A stretch of 48,700 bases of DNA from Rubrivivax sp. (GCA_030653385.1 JAURZM010000052.1:1-48700), one strand, 5' to 3'. Shown: positions 32,365 through 40,624, counted from the first letter of the stretch. Program-made: numbers and translations. Notes: a model not told the origin generated them from the letters alone.

Positions 32365-33879
32365 ATGAGTTCGACGCTCCCGCCCCGACCCCACCCCGAC
32401 CATCTGCGCCGCCAGGCGCGTGATCTGCTGCGTGCCTGGCAGGCACAAGAACCCGCCGCGTTGGCGCGTGCCGCGCCTTACCGCATCGACATGCCGCCCA
32501 AGCTGGCGGCCGCGCAGTTGGTCATTGCCCGCGAACACGGCTTTGCCAGCTGGCCCTTGTTGATGGCCGAAGTCGATCGGCGCCGCGACGCGGCACTGTC
32601 CGACACCGACTTCGTGCAGCAGGTGCTGACCTTGGCCCTGGGTCGCGGCTGGCAGACACCGCAGCCGGCACGCGCCTGGGCGTTGGTGCAGACACGGCGT
32701 GTCGACAGCCTGGCGCTGTCGCTGGTCACGGGCGATTTGCCAGCCGTGCAAGAGGGCTTGAAGGGTGCCGGCCTGGCCGCGCCGGTGCCGCCCCTGGGTG
32801 CGCCGGCGCTGGCATTGGCCGCGGCATCGTCGCTGGCCCGCATCGACGCAGTGCGACCGGGCCTGGTGGCCACCGTGCAGTGGCTGCTGGCCCAGGGCGC
32901 CGATGCCAACACCCGCTGGGCCGACCCGGCGCGGCCCGACGAGCGGCTGCCGGTGCTGTACGGCGCGGTGGCACGCGCGGCCTGCTTCGACACCACGCAG
33001 TTGCTGCTGCAAGCCGGTGCCGACCCCAACGACCAGGAATCGCTGTACCACGCCACCGAGCAGAAAGACCGCCGCATCGTGGCCGCGCTGGTGCAGGCCG
33101 GCGCACACTGGCAGGGCACCAACGCGCTCTTGCGCCAGCTGGACCACGACAGCGTGGACGACCTGCGCCAGCTGCTGGCGCAGGGCGCCGACGTCAACGA
33201 AGCCGGGCCGCACGGCACACGCCCCTTGCACCACGCCATCACCCGCGGCCGCTCGCTGGCCTGTGTGCAAATGCTGGTCGAACACGGCGCCGATGCCGCC
33301 GCGCGCGACGGCCTGGGGCGCTCGCCCGCAGCGCTGGCCGCACGGCTGGGCGACGTCGACACCGTGGCCTACCTGGCCACCCTGGGGCACGCAGCGCCGC
33401 TGGCCGGCGAGGAGGCATTTCTCGGCGCCTGCGCGGCCGGCGATGCACCCGCTGCGCACCAACACCTGCGCGCACACCCCGACACGCTGGCCACGCTGGA
33501 TGCCCATTCGCTGCGCTTGCTGCCCGACCAGGCACAGCGTGGTCGGCTGGCGTCGGTTCAGTTGATGCTGGAACTGGGCTGGCCCGTGGCCGTGCAGGGC
33601 GACTGGGACGCCAGCGCGCTGAACCAGGCCGCCTTCCGCGGCGACGCCGCGATGGTGCGGCTGCTGCTGCACCACGGCGCCCGCTGGCACGAACCCAATG
33701 GCTTTGGCGGCGACGCACTGGGCAGTTGCCTGCATGCTGGCTGCAACCAGCCCGATCCGGCGGGTGACTACGCCGCCGTGCTTTCGCTGCTGCTGGCCGA
33801 CGGCGCGCCGCCGCCACAAGAGGTGCACCACCTGCCCGACGGCCTGCAGGCCGTGCTGGCCGGTGGCCAGCCTACCTGA
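32365..33879 (+). CDS. Ankyrin-repeat protein
   Basis: This 504-residue protein has an N-terminal helical region (PDHLRRQARDLLRAWQAQEP) and then a series of ankyrin-like repeats of about 33 residues from about residue 165 to the end, for example TVQWLLAQGADANTRW, TTQLLLQAGADPND, DLRQLLAQGADVNEAGPHG and CVQMLVEHGADAAARDGLGR. Ankyrin proteins bind other proteins; the partner is unknown. There is no signal peptide. The ATG at 32365 is preceded by GGAGG four bases upstream, so the earlier frame start at 32317 is rejected. It converges on mutS, and the two stops overlap by eight bases (33872-33879). Confidence 0.88.
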   Translation: MSSTLPPRPHPDHLRRQARDLLRAWQAQEPAALARAAPYRIDMPPKLAAAQLVIAREHGFASWPLLMAEVDRRRDAALSDTDFVQQVLTLALGRGWQTPQPARAWALVQTRRVDSLALSLVTGDLPAVQEGLKGAGLAAPVPPLGAPALALAAASSLARIDAVRPGLVATVQWLLAQGADANTRWADPARPDERLPVLYGAVARAACFDTTQLLLQAGADPNDQESLYHATEQKDRRIVAALVQAGAHWQGTNALLRQLDHDSVDDLRQLLAQGADVNEAGPHGTRPLHHAITRGRSLACVQMLVEHGADAAARDGLGRSPAALAARLGDVDTVAYLATLGHAAPLAGEEAFLGACAAGDAPAAHQHLRAHPDTLATLDAHSLRLLPDQAQRGRLASVQLMLELGWPVAVQGDWDASALNQAAFRGDAAMVRLLLHHGARWHEPNGFGGDALGSCLHAGCNQPDPAGDYAAVLSLLLADGAPPPQEVHHLPDGLQAVLAGGQPT

Positions 33880-36502
33880 GCAAGCCGCGCAGGCGGTACA
33901 GCGCTTCCAGCGCTTCGCGCGGGCTCAGCGCGTCGGGGTCGACGGCGGCCAGTGCCAACTCCACCGCACTGGGTTCGGCCACGGGCGCAGCCGGCGGTGG
34001 CGCAAACAGGTCCACCTGCAACTGCCCGGCTTCGGCCTTGGCTTCCAGTGCCTCCAGCGTGGCCCGCGCCTGGCGCACCAACGGCGCCGGCATGCCGGCC
34101 AGCCGCGCCACCTGCACGCCGTAGCTGCGGCTGGCGGGGCCGGGTTCGATCTGGTGCAGGAAGACGATGTCCTGCCCGCTTTCCACCGCACCCACGTGCA
34201 GGTTGATCGCGCGTTCGTGCCGGTTCGGAAACGCCGTCAGCTCGAAGTAGTGGGTGGCAAACAGCGTGAAGCTCTTGTTGCGGTCGTGCAGCTGCGTGGC
34301 AATGGCGCCGGCCAGCGCCAGGCCGTCGAAGGTGCTGGTGCCGCGGCCGATCTCGTCCATCAGCACCAGGCTCGTGTCGGTGGCGCTGTGCACGATGGCG
34401 GCGGCCTCGGTCATCTCCACCATGAAGGTGCTCTGCGCATTGGCCAGGTCGTCGGCCGCACCGATGCGTGTGTGGATGGCGTCGATGGGCCCCAGCCGGC
34501 AGGCCGTGGCCGGAACGTAGGCGCCCATCGCGGCCAGCAACACGATCAGCGCCACCTGGCGCATGAAGGTGCTCTTGCCCCCCATGTTGGGGCCGGTGAT
34601 GACCAGCATCTTCGTCTTCGCATCCAGCCGGCAGTGGTTGGCGATGAAGTTGCCGGCACCTGTTTCAGCCAAGCGCGCCTGCACCACCGGGTGGCGGCCG
34701 CTGTCGATGTGAATGCAGGGGTAGGGCACAAACTCGGGCCGGCACCAGCCCAGCGTGTGCGCCCGTTCGGCCAGCGCGGCCAGCGCATCCAGCGTGGCCA
34801 GCGAACGCGCCAGCGCGGTCAAGGCGGGCAGGTGCTGCTGCAGGCCGTCCAGCACCTGCTCATACAGCCACTTCTCGCGCGCCAGTGCACGCTCCTGCGC
34901 CGACAGCGCCTTGTCCTCGAAGGTCTTCAGCTCGGGCGTGATGTAGCGCTCGGCGTTTTTCAGCGTCTGCCGGCGCTGGTAGTCGGCCGGCACCTTGTCC
35001 AGCCCCGAACTGGTGACCTCGATGTAGAAGCCGTGCACCTTGTTGAACTGCACCCGCAGGTTGCCGATGCCGGTGCGGCTGCGTTCGCGTGCTTCCAGGT
35101 CCAGCAGGAAGGCGTCGCAGTGGTCGTTGATGTGGCGCAGTTCGTCGAGCTCGGCATCCACGCCGGGTGCGATGACACCGCCGTCGCGCAGCAACACGGC
35201 GGGTTCTTCGGCGATGGCGCTCAGCGTCTGCTCCAGTGTGTCGACGGGCCTCAGGCCATCTTGCAGGCGGTCGAGCAGTGCCGTGCCGGTGGGTGCACGT
35301 TCACGCAGCAGGGGCAGCGCGGCCAGCGTGCTGCGCAGGCCGGCCAGTTCGCGCGGGCGCACCTGTCGCAGTGCCACGCGAGCGGTGGTCCGTTCGACGT
35401 CGCTGACGTGGCGCAGTGCATCGCGCAGCGGCTCGAAACCGGCGCTGAGCAGCCGCGCGATGGCTTCGTGGCGTTCGCTGGCCGGTGTGCGGTCGCGCAT
35501 CGGATGCGTCAGCCAATGGCGCAGCAGCCGGCTGCCCATGCCCGTGCGGCAGCTGTCCAGCAGACCCAGCAGCGTGGGTGCGCCGTCGCCGGACTCGCCA
35601 CGCAGCGTCTGCACCAGTTCAAGGTTGCGGTGCGTGGCCGGAGGCAGGTCCAGCAGTTCGCCGCTGCGTTCGACCTGCAGCGTGCGCACGTGCGCCAAGG
35701 CCTGGCCCTGCGTGTGTTCTGCAAAGCTCAGCAGCGCAGCCGCGGCAGCGTGTGCGCTGTGCAGATCCTGGGCATTGAAACCGCCCAGCGTGGCCACCTG
35801 CAGCTGTTCACGCAGCTTGCGCTCACCCAGCACGCTGTCGAACTGCCACTCGGGCCTGGCCGTGCGCGCGGTGCGCAGCTGCAACACGGCGTCGGGCAAC
35901 ACGCAGCCGTCGTGCAGCACCTCGGCCGGCGCCAGGCGCGCCAGCCAGCTGCCGAGTTCGGCTTCGCTGCATTCGCCAAGACCGAGCTGGCCGCTGGACA
36001 GCCCCAGCCAGGCCAACCCCCACACAAAGCCACCCGGCCGGCCTTCAGCCGGTTTGCGCCGCTGTTTGTGCAGCGCCAGCAGCAGCGTGTCGGACCGTTC
36101 GGCCATCAGTTCGCTGTCGGTCACCGTGCCGGGGGTGACGACCCGCACCACCTTGCGCTCGACCGGGCCCTTGGCGGTGGCCACGTCGCCCACCTGTTCG
36201 GCCACGGCCACGGCCTCGCCCAGCTTGATCAGGCGCGCCAGGTAGCCCTCGACCGAATGCACCGGCACGCCAGCCATCACCACCGGTTCGCCCGCGCTCT
36301 GGCCCCGGGTGGTGAGCGTGATGTCCAGCAGGCGGTTGGCCTTGCGCGCGTCGTCGAAGAAGAGCTCGTAGAAATCGCCCATGCGATAAAAGACGAGCGT
36401 GTCGGGGAAGTCAGCCTTGATGCGCAGGTACTGGGCCATCATGGGCGTGTGTCCGGCAAGCTCAATGTTCTTCGCGGTGGGTGGTGAATTGTCTTTTTGC
36501 AT
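33872..36502 (-). CDS. mutS: DNA mismatch repair protein MutS
   Basis: MutS recognises mismatches and small loops and recruits MutL. The 876-residue protein begins with the mismatch-contact motif GDFYELFFDDA (the Phe-Tyr-Glu triad), followed by the connector, the lever and clamp (VQFNKVHGFYIEVT), the ATPase core Walker A GPNMGGKSTFMRQ, LMDEIGRGTSTFDGLA as Walker B, and FATHYFELT. The C-terminus (SPREALEALYRLRGLL) is complete. The ATG at 36502 gives MQKDNSPPTAKNIE; the longer frame to 36535 is not needed. It marks the right edge of the dense core region: immediately upstream the gene-fragment island begins. Confidence 0.98.
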   Translation of the reverse strand: MQKDNSPPTAKNIELAGHTPMMAQYLRIKADFPDTLVFYRMGDFYELFFDDARKANRLLDITLTTRGQSAGEPVVMAGVPVHSVEGYLARLIKLGEAVAVAEQVGDVATAKGPVERKVVRVVTPGTVTDSELMAERSDTLLLALHKQRRKPAEGRPGGFVWGLAWLGLSSGQLGLGECSEAELGSWLARLAPAEVLHDGCVLPDAVLQLRTARTARPEWQFDSVLGERKLREQLQVATLGGFNAQDLHSAHAAAAALLSFAEHTQGQALAHVRTLQVERSGELLDLPPATHRNLELVQTLRGESGDGAPTLLGLLDSCRTGMGSRLLRHWLTHPMRDRTPASERHEAIARLLSAGFEPLRDALRHVSDVERTTARVALRQVRPRELAGLRSTLAALPLLRERAPTGTALLDRLQDGLRPVDTLEQTLSAIAEEPAVLLRDGGVIAPGVDAELDELRHINDHCDAFLLDLEARERSRTGIGNLRVQFNKVHGFYIEVTSSGLDKVPADYQRRQTLKNAERYITPELKTFEDKALSAQERALAREKWLYEQVLDGLQQHLPALTALARSLATLDALAALAERAHTLGWCRPEFVPYPCIHIDSGRHPVVQARLAETGAGNFIANHCRLDAKTKMLVITGPNMGGKSTFMRQVALIVLLAAMGAYVPATACRLGPIDAIHTRIGAADDLANAQSTFMVEMTEAAAIVHSATDTSLVLMDEIGRGTSTFDGLALAGAIATQLHDRNKSFTLFATHYFELTAFPNRHERAINLHVGAVESGQDIVFLHQIEPGPASRSYGVQVARLAGMPAPLVRQARATLEALEAKAEAGQLQVDLFAPPPAAPVAEPSAVELALAAVDPDALSPREALEALYRLRGLLR

Positions 36503-36606
36503 CAATGACTTGGCTTCATATCGCGGCGATCTCAAAGAAGTCGCCCGCCTGGTACTGGGAAATTATCGTTGGGCGACATCCGCCCGGGGCTCGATCAAAA
36601 AGATCG

Positions 36607-36849
36607 TTGGCTGACACGCGCTTGCGACTGCGTGCGGCTCTTGGAGCAATCACCTTGCAGGGGCAGGGCGCGATGGCGGTGCGCGAACTGGCCCGGCGAG
36701 CCGGCCGCGACGTCAAGCGGGTGCACGAAGATGTGCAGGTGCTGACCGAACCGGGCCTGGTCGAACGCGACGACGCTGGCGGTGTCTTGTGTCCATTTGC
36801 CGATGTGCACATCGACATGCATGTCCATCATGAAAACGTCGCGGCATGA
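36607..36849 (+). pseudogene. C-terminal fragment of HVO_A0114-like HTH (antitoxin-type) regulator
   Basis: The frame reads RLRAALGAITLQGQGAMAVR, then ELARRAGRDVKRVHEDVQVL, GLVERDDAGG and FADVHIDMHV. This is the helix-turn-helix half of the small HVO_A0114-type DNA-binding proteins, often found beside toxin-like partners (DUF6516). The family is about 110-130 residues, and the roughly 50-60 N-terminal residues are missing: upstream the frame runs into unrelated sequence and into the mutS 5' region with no good start. No partner gene remains. It is probably a decayed toxin-antitoxin remnant. The family match is from memory of the motif and should be confirmed by profile search. Confidence 0.55.
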
Positions 36850-37228
36850 ACCGGCCCCCGGGCTGGGCCGCAGAGAGGTGCCAAGCCGCCTTTCGCTTGT
36901 GCTGGCACTCGGCAACGTAGCAACGCCATCGTGGCTCGGTGAAGGTCTGCAAGCTGTCGTAGACCGGTCACTGAACAATCAAAGCTGCGTACCCGGATGC
37001 GACTCTGAAGAGACATTGGCCGACCCGATCTCGCCGCCCTGAAGCTGCCGGTCGGACACCCCGGCAGTCACTCGAAGGAGGCCCGCGGCGGAGGGCACAC
37101 CTCGACGGGCAGCAATCAAGGCGATTGAGGCACGGAGCACGGCTTGAGACCGTGCGGGCTCACCACTTCGGGAGCCTTGTGTGCAAGCCACTGGCCGGCA
37201 GCCCTGCGCGGGGCAACGGGCGCCGGAT
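36850..37228. other. Non-coding or decayed stretch before the IS91 remnant
   Basis: No frame here looks like a protein I recognise, and short frames on both strands lack codon bias. The stretch is probably debris between the HTH fragment and the IS91-type remnant. I see no repeat or RNA gene in it. Confidence 0.5.
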
Positions 37229-37835
37229 GGCGCCCCGGTCCACTGCGAGCGCCACCGCCCGGAAGAGACCACGCTGTACCGACTGGTGCAGCAGCACGCA
37301 GCGACCTTCTTCGCCCAGGCCGAAGACGCTGCCGGCGCCGACCTGCCGCAGTTCGTCAAGGACGAGTTCGAGGCCTTCCTGGAATGCGGCATCCTCGCCC
37401 ACGGCTTGCCTTCGGCCTGCGGGCCGGCCAGAAGGTATTGGAACCACGGCGTGCTGGCCCCCAACGCCAAGCTGCGCGCCCAGGTGGTGCCGCAAGAGCC
37501 CGAGCCGCCGGCGCAGGCCACACAGCCCGCCGAGTGCAAGGCCAACTGCGCGCACCACCGCCCGGTCCGGCTGAGCCGGGCCAAGTTGCTCAAGCGGGTG
37601 TTCGAGATCGACATCGAGCACTGCCCGAACTGCGGTGGCGAGTTGAAGATCATTGCGGCGATCCTGCGGGGTGAGCCCGGACGTAAACGGTCCTGAGGAT
37701 CGTTTACGCCTGGCGAACGCCAGGGCCTCCGTGCCCTGGCAGCCGGTCATCGAGAAGATCCTCACCCACCTGGGGTTGCAGGCCAGGGCGCCGCCCCGTG
37801 CTCCGGCCCGAGGTCAAGCGCTGCAGGCCGAAGAC
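37229..37835 (+). mobile_element. IS91-family transposase remnant, internally deleted and frameshifted
   Basis: The frame shows an IS91-type N-terminus (HRPEETTLYRLVQQHAATFF, ADLPQFVKDEFEAFLECG, ILAHG) up to about 37405. It then jumps to C-terminal pieces: HGVLAPNAKLRAQVVPQ, SRAKLLKRVFEIDIEHCPNC with a zinc-type CPNCGGELKIIAAIL, and after a frameshift QPVIEKILTHLGLQARAPP. The catalytic Y1/HUH middle is absent, so it cannot transpose. The frameshift is caused by about 73 extra bases (37667-37739) in place of three, by comparison with the second fragment at 44960. IS91 elements move by rolling-circle replication and can carry neighbouring DNA. Orientation is plus. Confidence 0.82.
37667..37739. 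repeat. Structured ~73-base insertion in the IS91 remnant
   Basis: By comparison with the second IS91 fragment, this block interrupts the codons between AIL and QPVIEK. It holds CGTAAACG (37682-37689) / CGTTTACG (37701-37708) with an 11-base loop, and CCTGGCG (37709-37715) / CGCCAGG (37718-37724) with loop AA. An overlapping alternative stem is CCAGGG (37720-37725) / CCCTGG (37734-37739). It may be a small REP/MITE-like insertion. Confidence 0.6.
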
Positions 37836-37901
37836 AGGTTCAAGGCGCTTCGGACGCTGTGTTCCGCCCCGGTTCTGCCGTGCTCGGGGTGCCGTCGGGC
37901 A

Positions 37902-37931
37902 GGGAAAAGGGCGTTTGAAAAGCCTATCCTC
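37902..37931 (+). repeat. Dispersed ~30-base repeat, copy A
   Basis: The sequence reads GGGAAAAGGGCGTTTGAAAA then GCCTATCCTC. Closely related copies lie at 44914-44944 (reverse) and 45313-45342 (forward). This copy follows the IS91 C-terminal fragment in the same orientation and ends 34 bases before the metallopeptidase start. It may be a transposable-element end. Confidence 0.65.
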
Positions 37932-37965
37932 AAGCCTCGTTCGTACCGAAGCCTCGGAGGCTGAC

Positions 37966-38913
37966 ATGAAGGCAAAACTACTCTGGTCCGCTGGGATTCT
38001 GGTGACTTTCCTTTCGCTGGGATCGGAAACCTTTGGGCAGACGTGTACCAATGAGGTGAGCACGGTTCAAGGGGAGATGGTTCGGCCCTCACTGCTTGAA
38101 AAGGTGCGCGCGGCGTCCTTGGCATGCATGGACGACGGTCTACCGGTCTTCTTTCCGGTGGGTTCGGAGTCGCGAGCCAGAGAGGTCAGGGCATTGATGG
38201 CGGAGGCGACTGCCTACCTCGATCGGAGACTCGGAGTCAAGGCGGACGTGACGCTCGCGGTTCTAGATCGGGCTCGCTGGGAGGCACTCATTACATGGCA
38301 GCCTTACGGTATACCCGGAGTCGCCGGGCGTCCTCCTGTTGTCTTCATGCCGGCCACCGACGACGGTGCGGCAACACAGGATGCACTCGCAATCGAAGCT
38401 CGCGTAGACCCGAGAGTGAAGCATGATCTTGGCAAGGTGGGTTTGACATACGAAGAGGCGGCGCGACGATACGTCGACCTGGTTGCCCTGCATGAGTTGG
38501 GCCACGTCTATATAAATCGGCTCGGGATCTGGCCAAACAGCAGATGGCTGAACGAGCTCTTGGCGACGTACGTGGGTTACGCCTATATGCGCGAACGGAG
38601 GCCCGAATCAGCAGCCTTGTGGACTGCGATGCTGAACGCCTACCTGAGCGCGATTCGCCCGGAGCGGAGTTCGTTGGCGGAGTTCGACCAGAAGTACTTC
38701 GGCGTGGGACCGCAGATGTACGTCTGGTATCAAGCGCAGTTTCAGCAGTTGGTTCAGCGCGTCTACGATATTCACGGGCTCGCAGTACTCAACGCAATGC
38801 GCGAGGCGTTCAGTACGCCCTCAAGCGAGCCGCTCGAGCCGGCGGCGATTGCGAATCGGTTGAAACCGTTCTTTCCGGGCCTCGCCGACTGGATGCGTGA
38901 GGTTGGGCAGTGA
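37966..38913 (+). CDS. Exported gluzincin-like metallopeptidase, family unassigned
   Basis: This 315-residue protein has a signal peptide (LLWSAGILVTFLSLGSETFG, cleavage near residue 25). It has a zinc-peptidase motif HELGH at residues 176-180, with a probable third ligand Glu197 in WLNELLATYVGYAYM, the gluzincin arrangement. I cannot name the family; it is not clearly M1, M4 or M48. The ATG at 37966 is preceded by GGAGG at 37956-37960. Base composition is visibly less GC-rich than the core genes, with many A/T-ending codons, which suggests horizontal acquisition. It sits alone between an IS91 remnant with a 30-base repeat and an hslU fragment. Confidence 0.75.
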   Translation: MKAKLLWSAGILVTFLSLGSETFGQTCTNEVSTVQGEMVRPSLLEKVRAASLACMDDGLPVFFPVGSESRAREVRALMAEATAYLDRRLGVKADVTLAVLDRARWEALITWQPYGIPGVAGRPPVVFMPATDDGAATQDALAIEARVDPRVKHDLGKVGLTYEEAARRYVDLVALHELGHVYINRLGIWPNSRWLNELLATYVGYAYMRERRPESAALWTAMLNAYLSAIRPERSSLAEFDQKYFGVGPQMYVWYQAQFQQLVQRVYDIHGLAVLNAMREAFSTPSSEPLEPAAIANRLKPFFPGLADWMREVGQ

Positions 38914-38990
38914 AGCACTGCGGGTAGCGGCGTGGTGAAGCGTTGTGCAGGATAGCGCTCGAGCTAAACCTCAGTTTCGACGGCCGCCGT

Positions 38991-39411
38991 GACCTGATCC
39001 CCGAACTGCAGGGCCGATTCCCCATCCGCGTGGAACTGGGACCACTGAGCGTCGACGACTTCGAGGCCGACCTGGGCAGCACACACGCGAGCCTCGCTGA
39101 ACCGTATCAGGCCCTGCTGGCCACCGAGGGCGTGACACTCGACTTCACGCCCGAAGGTGTGCGCCGCCTGGCACAGACAGCCTTCGACGTGAACGAGCGC
39201 ACCGAGAACATCGCTGCGCGCCGCCTGGCCACGGTGATGGAGCGGCTGCTGGACGAGGTGAGTTTCGACGCCCCGCAGCGCAGCGCAGCGGTCAGACGGT
39301 CGTCATCGACGCTGCCGCGGTAGACGCCAAGCTGGCCGATCTGGCCCAGGACGAAGACCTGTCGCGCGACATCCTTCAGAGGCAGCGTTCAGGTCCCGTC
39401 CGGACGGGTTA
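38991..39411 (+). pseudogene. hslU: C-terminal fragment of HslU (ATP-dependent protease ATPase), frameshifted
   Basis: The plus frame reads DLIPELQGRFPIRVELGPLS, then THASLAEPYQALLATEGVTL, NERTENIAARRLATVMERLL and DEVSFDA. This is the sensor-2/C-terminal domain of the HslU unfoldase, which partners HslV. Everything before it, including Walker A and B, is missing. Near 39282-39293 the frame shifts, and the remaining tail QTVVIDAAAVDAKLADLAQD and EDLSRDIL continues one frame over. The normal C-terminal Tyr-Ile-Leu-type end is altered and runs on to a TAG at 39409. It is therefore a dead copy; a functional hslVU must lie elsewhere if present. Confidence 0.85.
39395..39408. terminator. Perfect palindrome at the 3' end of the CHRD gene
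   Basis: The palindrome CCCGTCCGGACGGG abuts the CHRD stop codon (39409) on the minus strand and lies within the end of the hslU fragment. It may be a terminator hairpin; no T tract follows. Confidence 0.4.
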
Positions 39412-39948
39412 GAACTTGGCAACGCGCAGCTGGCCACGCACGGCACCACCGGGGAATTCGGTGTTGTGCACGTTGACGTAGTAGTCCTCGGGGTTTGCCA
39501 GGATGTCGGCGACCACGGCGTCACCCACCGGGAACTGGGCCGGGCGCAGGCGGGCGTCCAGACAGTCGGCGGCTTGTCCGTCCTGCGGCCAGGCCAAGTT
39601 GGCCACCACCGGACCGTTTTCACCCGCCTTGCCCTTGTGGATGTGCGCGGCGCGGCCATTGCCCGGCGCCATCTCGAGCTCGGCGATGCGCTTGACCTGC
39701 AGGTTGTAGCAAAGCACCTTCGAGTTGTCAGTGCTGGCCACCGAGTCGATGCCGAAGACGTAGAACTCGCCGCGGCCATTCGGGTCACCGACCATGGCGT
39801 TGTTGCCGCTGGTGTTGACTTCCTGGCGGCCGTCGAGGTCGGCGTTCAGCAGACCATTGAGGTGACCGGCAAAGGCCACGGGCGCAGCGATCGCCAGGGA
39901 CAGCAGGGCGACGCGAAAAAGGCGGGCACGGGGGCGGAACGGGGTCAT
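39409..39948 (-). CDS. Exported CHRD-domain protein
   Basis: This 179-residue protein has a signal peptide (LFRVALLSLAIAAPVAFA, cleavage near AFAG). The rest is a CHRD domain, named after chordin, with DLDGRQEVNTSGNNAM, the sequence ELEMAPGNGRAAHIHKGKAG and YYVNVHNTEFPGGAVRGQL. CHRD domains are beta-sandwich modules of secreted proteins, with unknown function in bacteria; the His residues could bind metal. The ATG at 39948 is preceded (minus strand) by GGAAGAGACC, a usable ribosome site. It is the first of four genes here for exported proteins. A hairpin (39985-40001) lies in its upstream region. Confidence 0.88.
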   Translation of the reverse strand: MTPFRPRARLFRVALLSLAIAAPVAFAGHLNGLLNADLDGRQEVNTSGNNAMVGDPNGRGEFYVFGIDSVASTDNSKVLCYNLQVKRIAELEMAPGNGRAAHIHKGKAGENGPVVANLAWPQDGQAADCLDARLRPAQFPVGDAVVADILANPEDYYVNVHNTEFPGGAVRGQLRVAKF

Positions 39949-39984
39949 GGTCTCTTCCTTCATGGGTTGTGAGCGTGATGTCGT

Positions 39985-40001
39985 CCCGCCTGAAAGGCGG
40001 G
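39985..40001. promoter_or_regulatory. Hairpin upstream of the CHRD gene
   Basis: Arms CCCGCCT (39985-39991) and AGGCGGG (39995-40001) with loop GAA lie 37-53 bases upstream of the CHRD start. It could be a 5' leader hairpin, an operator, or a terminator of a lost upstream gene. Confidence 0.4.
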
Positions 40002-40239
40002 TCTGCGTTCATACGCAGCACGGCAGCTGCCGGATGCATCCGATGCCCAACCCCCCTCATCCAAGGGTCGCCCAGGTCTGACTGCACAGCAGCCGGGCCA
40101 CCTGATGGGCGAGCTGTCGCCCGTCGCCAGGCAGGTCAAGGGCCGCCGGGTCAACGAACCGTGGCCGCGGGGACCCGCAGCGGCCAGGGCCCAGAGTGCA
40201 ACTCCACGCTGACACCGCCCTCTTTCCGCCCCCGCCCGC

Positions 40240-40480
40240 TTTGACGACCCCCAGGCCGCACTGGCGCGTGCCCGCCAGATCTACGAAGACAACGTCCAGC
40301 ACCTGCGCGACGCGCTGCGCCGCTTCGTGGCCGGCGACGATCTGGGCGGACGTGTGCGCGCCTGCTATCCCTTCGAGCGCGCACGCACCGACAGCGTGGT
40401 GCGTGCCGACTCTCGCCTGAACTACGGCTTCGTGGCCGGGCCCGGCAGCTTCGAGACCACCCTGACGCGGCCAGACCTGC
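40240..40480 (+). pseudogene. amn: N-terminal fragment of AMP nucleosidase
   Basis: The frame reads FDDPQAALARARQIYEDNVQ, HLRDALRRFVAGDDLGGRVR, ACYPFERARTDSVVRADSRL and NYGFVAGPGSFETTLTRPDL. This is the N-terminal regulatory domain of AMP nucleosidase, which hydrolyses AMP to adenine and ribose 5-phosphate. The match stops abruptly after PDL at about 40480, and the whole phosphorylase-like catalytic domain is missing. There is no good start codon before it. At the break the sequence changes into a short IS91-like tract, so a mobile-element rearrangement is the likely cause (inference). Confidence 0.75.
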
Positions 40481-40515
40481 GGCATCCTGGCTCACGGCTT
40501 TCTCTGGTTGCTGCA
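40478..40515 (+). mobile_element. Short IS91-like tract at the AMP nucleosidase break
   Basis: Bases 40478-40500 match 37385-37407 of the IS91 remnant at 21 of 23 positions, and they encode the same CGILAHG peptide followed by FLWLL, close to the family's FLRL. It is short, so the call rests on the near-identity and on its position exactly where the amn match ends. Confidence 0.5.
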
Positions 40516-40590
40516 CAACGGGCTGATCTCGCTTCCCGCAACGGTGATAAGTCTGTGAGGACCCTGTGACTCATGGTCCAAACAATGGGC

Positions 40591-40607
40591 GTGGGCTCGT
40601 TGCCCAC
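40591..40607. promoter_or_regulatory. Hairpin in the leader of the FG-GAP lipoprotein gene
   Basis: Arms GTGGGC (40591-40596) and GCCCAC (40602-40607) with loop TCGTT lie 18 bases before the ATG at 40625. It may be a leader structure affecting translation. Confidence 0.35.
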
Positions 40608-40624
40608 TCATCGGAGCAGACGAC

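Noticed and set aside
33698..36487. 929-residue plus-strand frame opposite mutS
   Set aside because: It is histidine/glutamine-rich low-complexity translation typical of an antisense shadow, and mutS explains the region.
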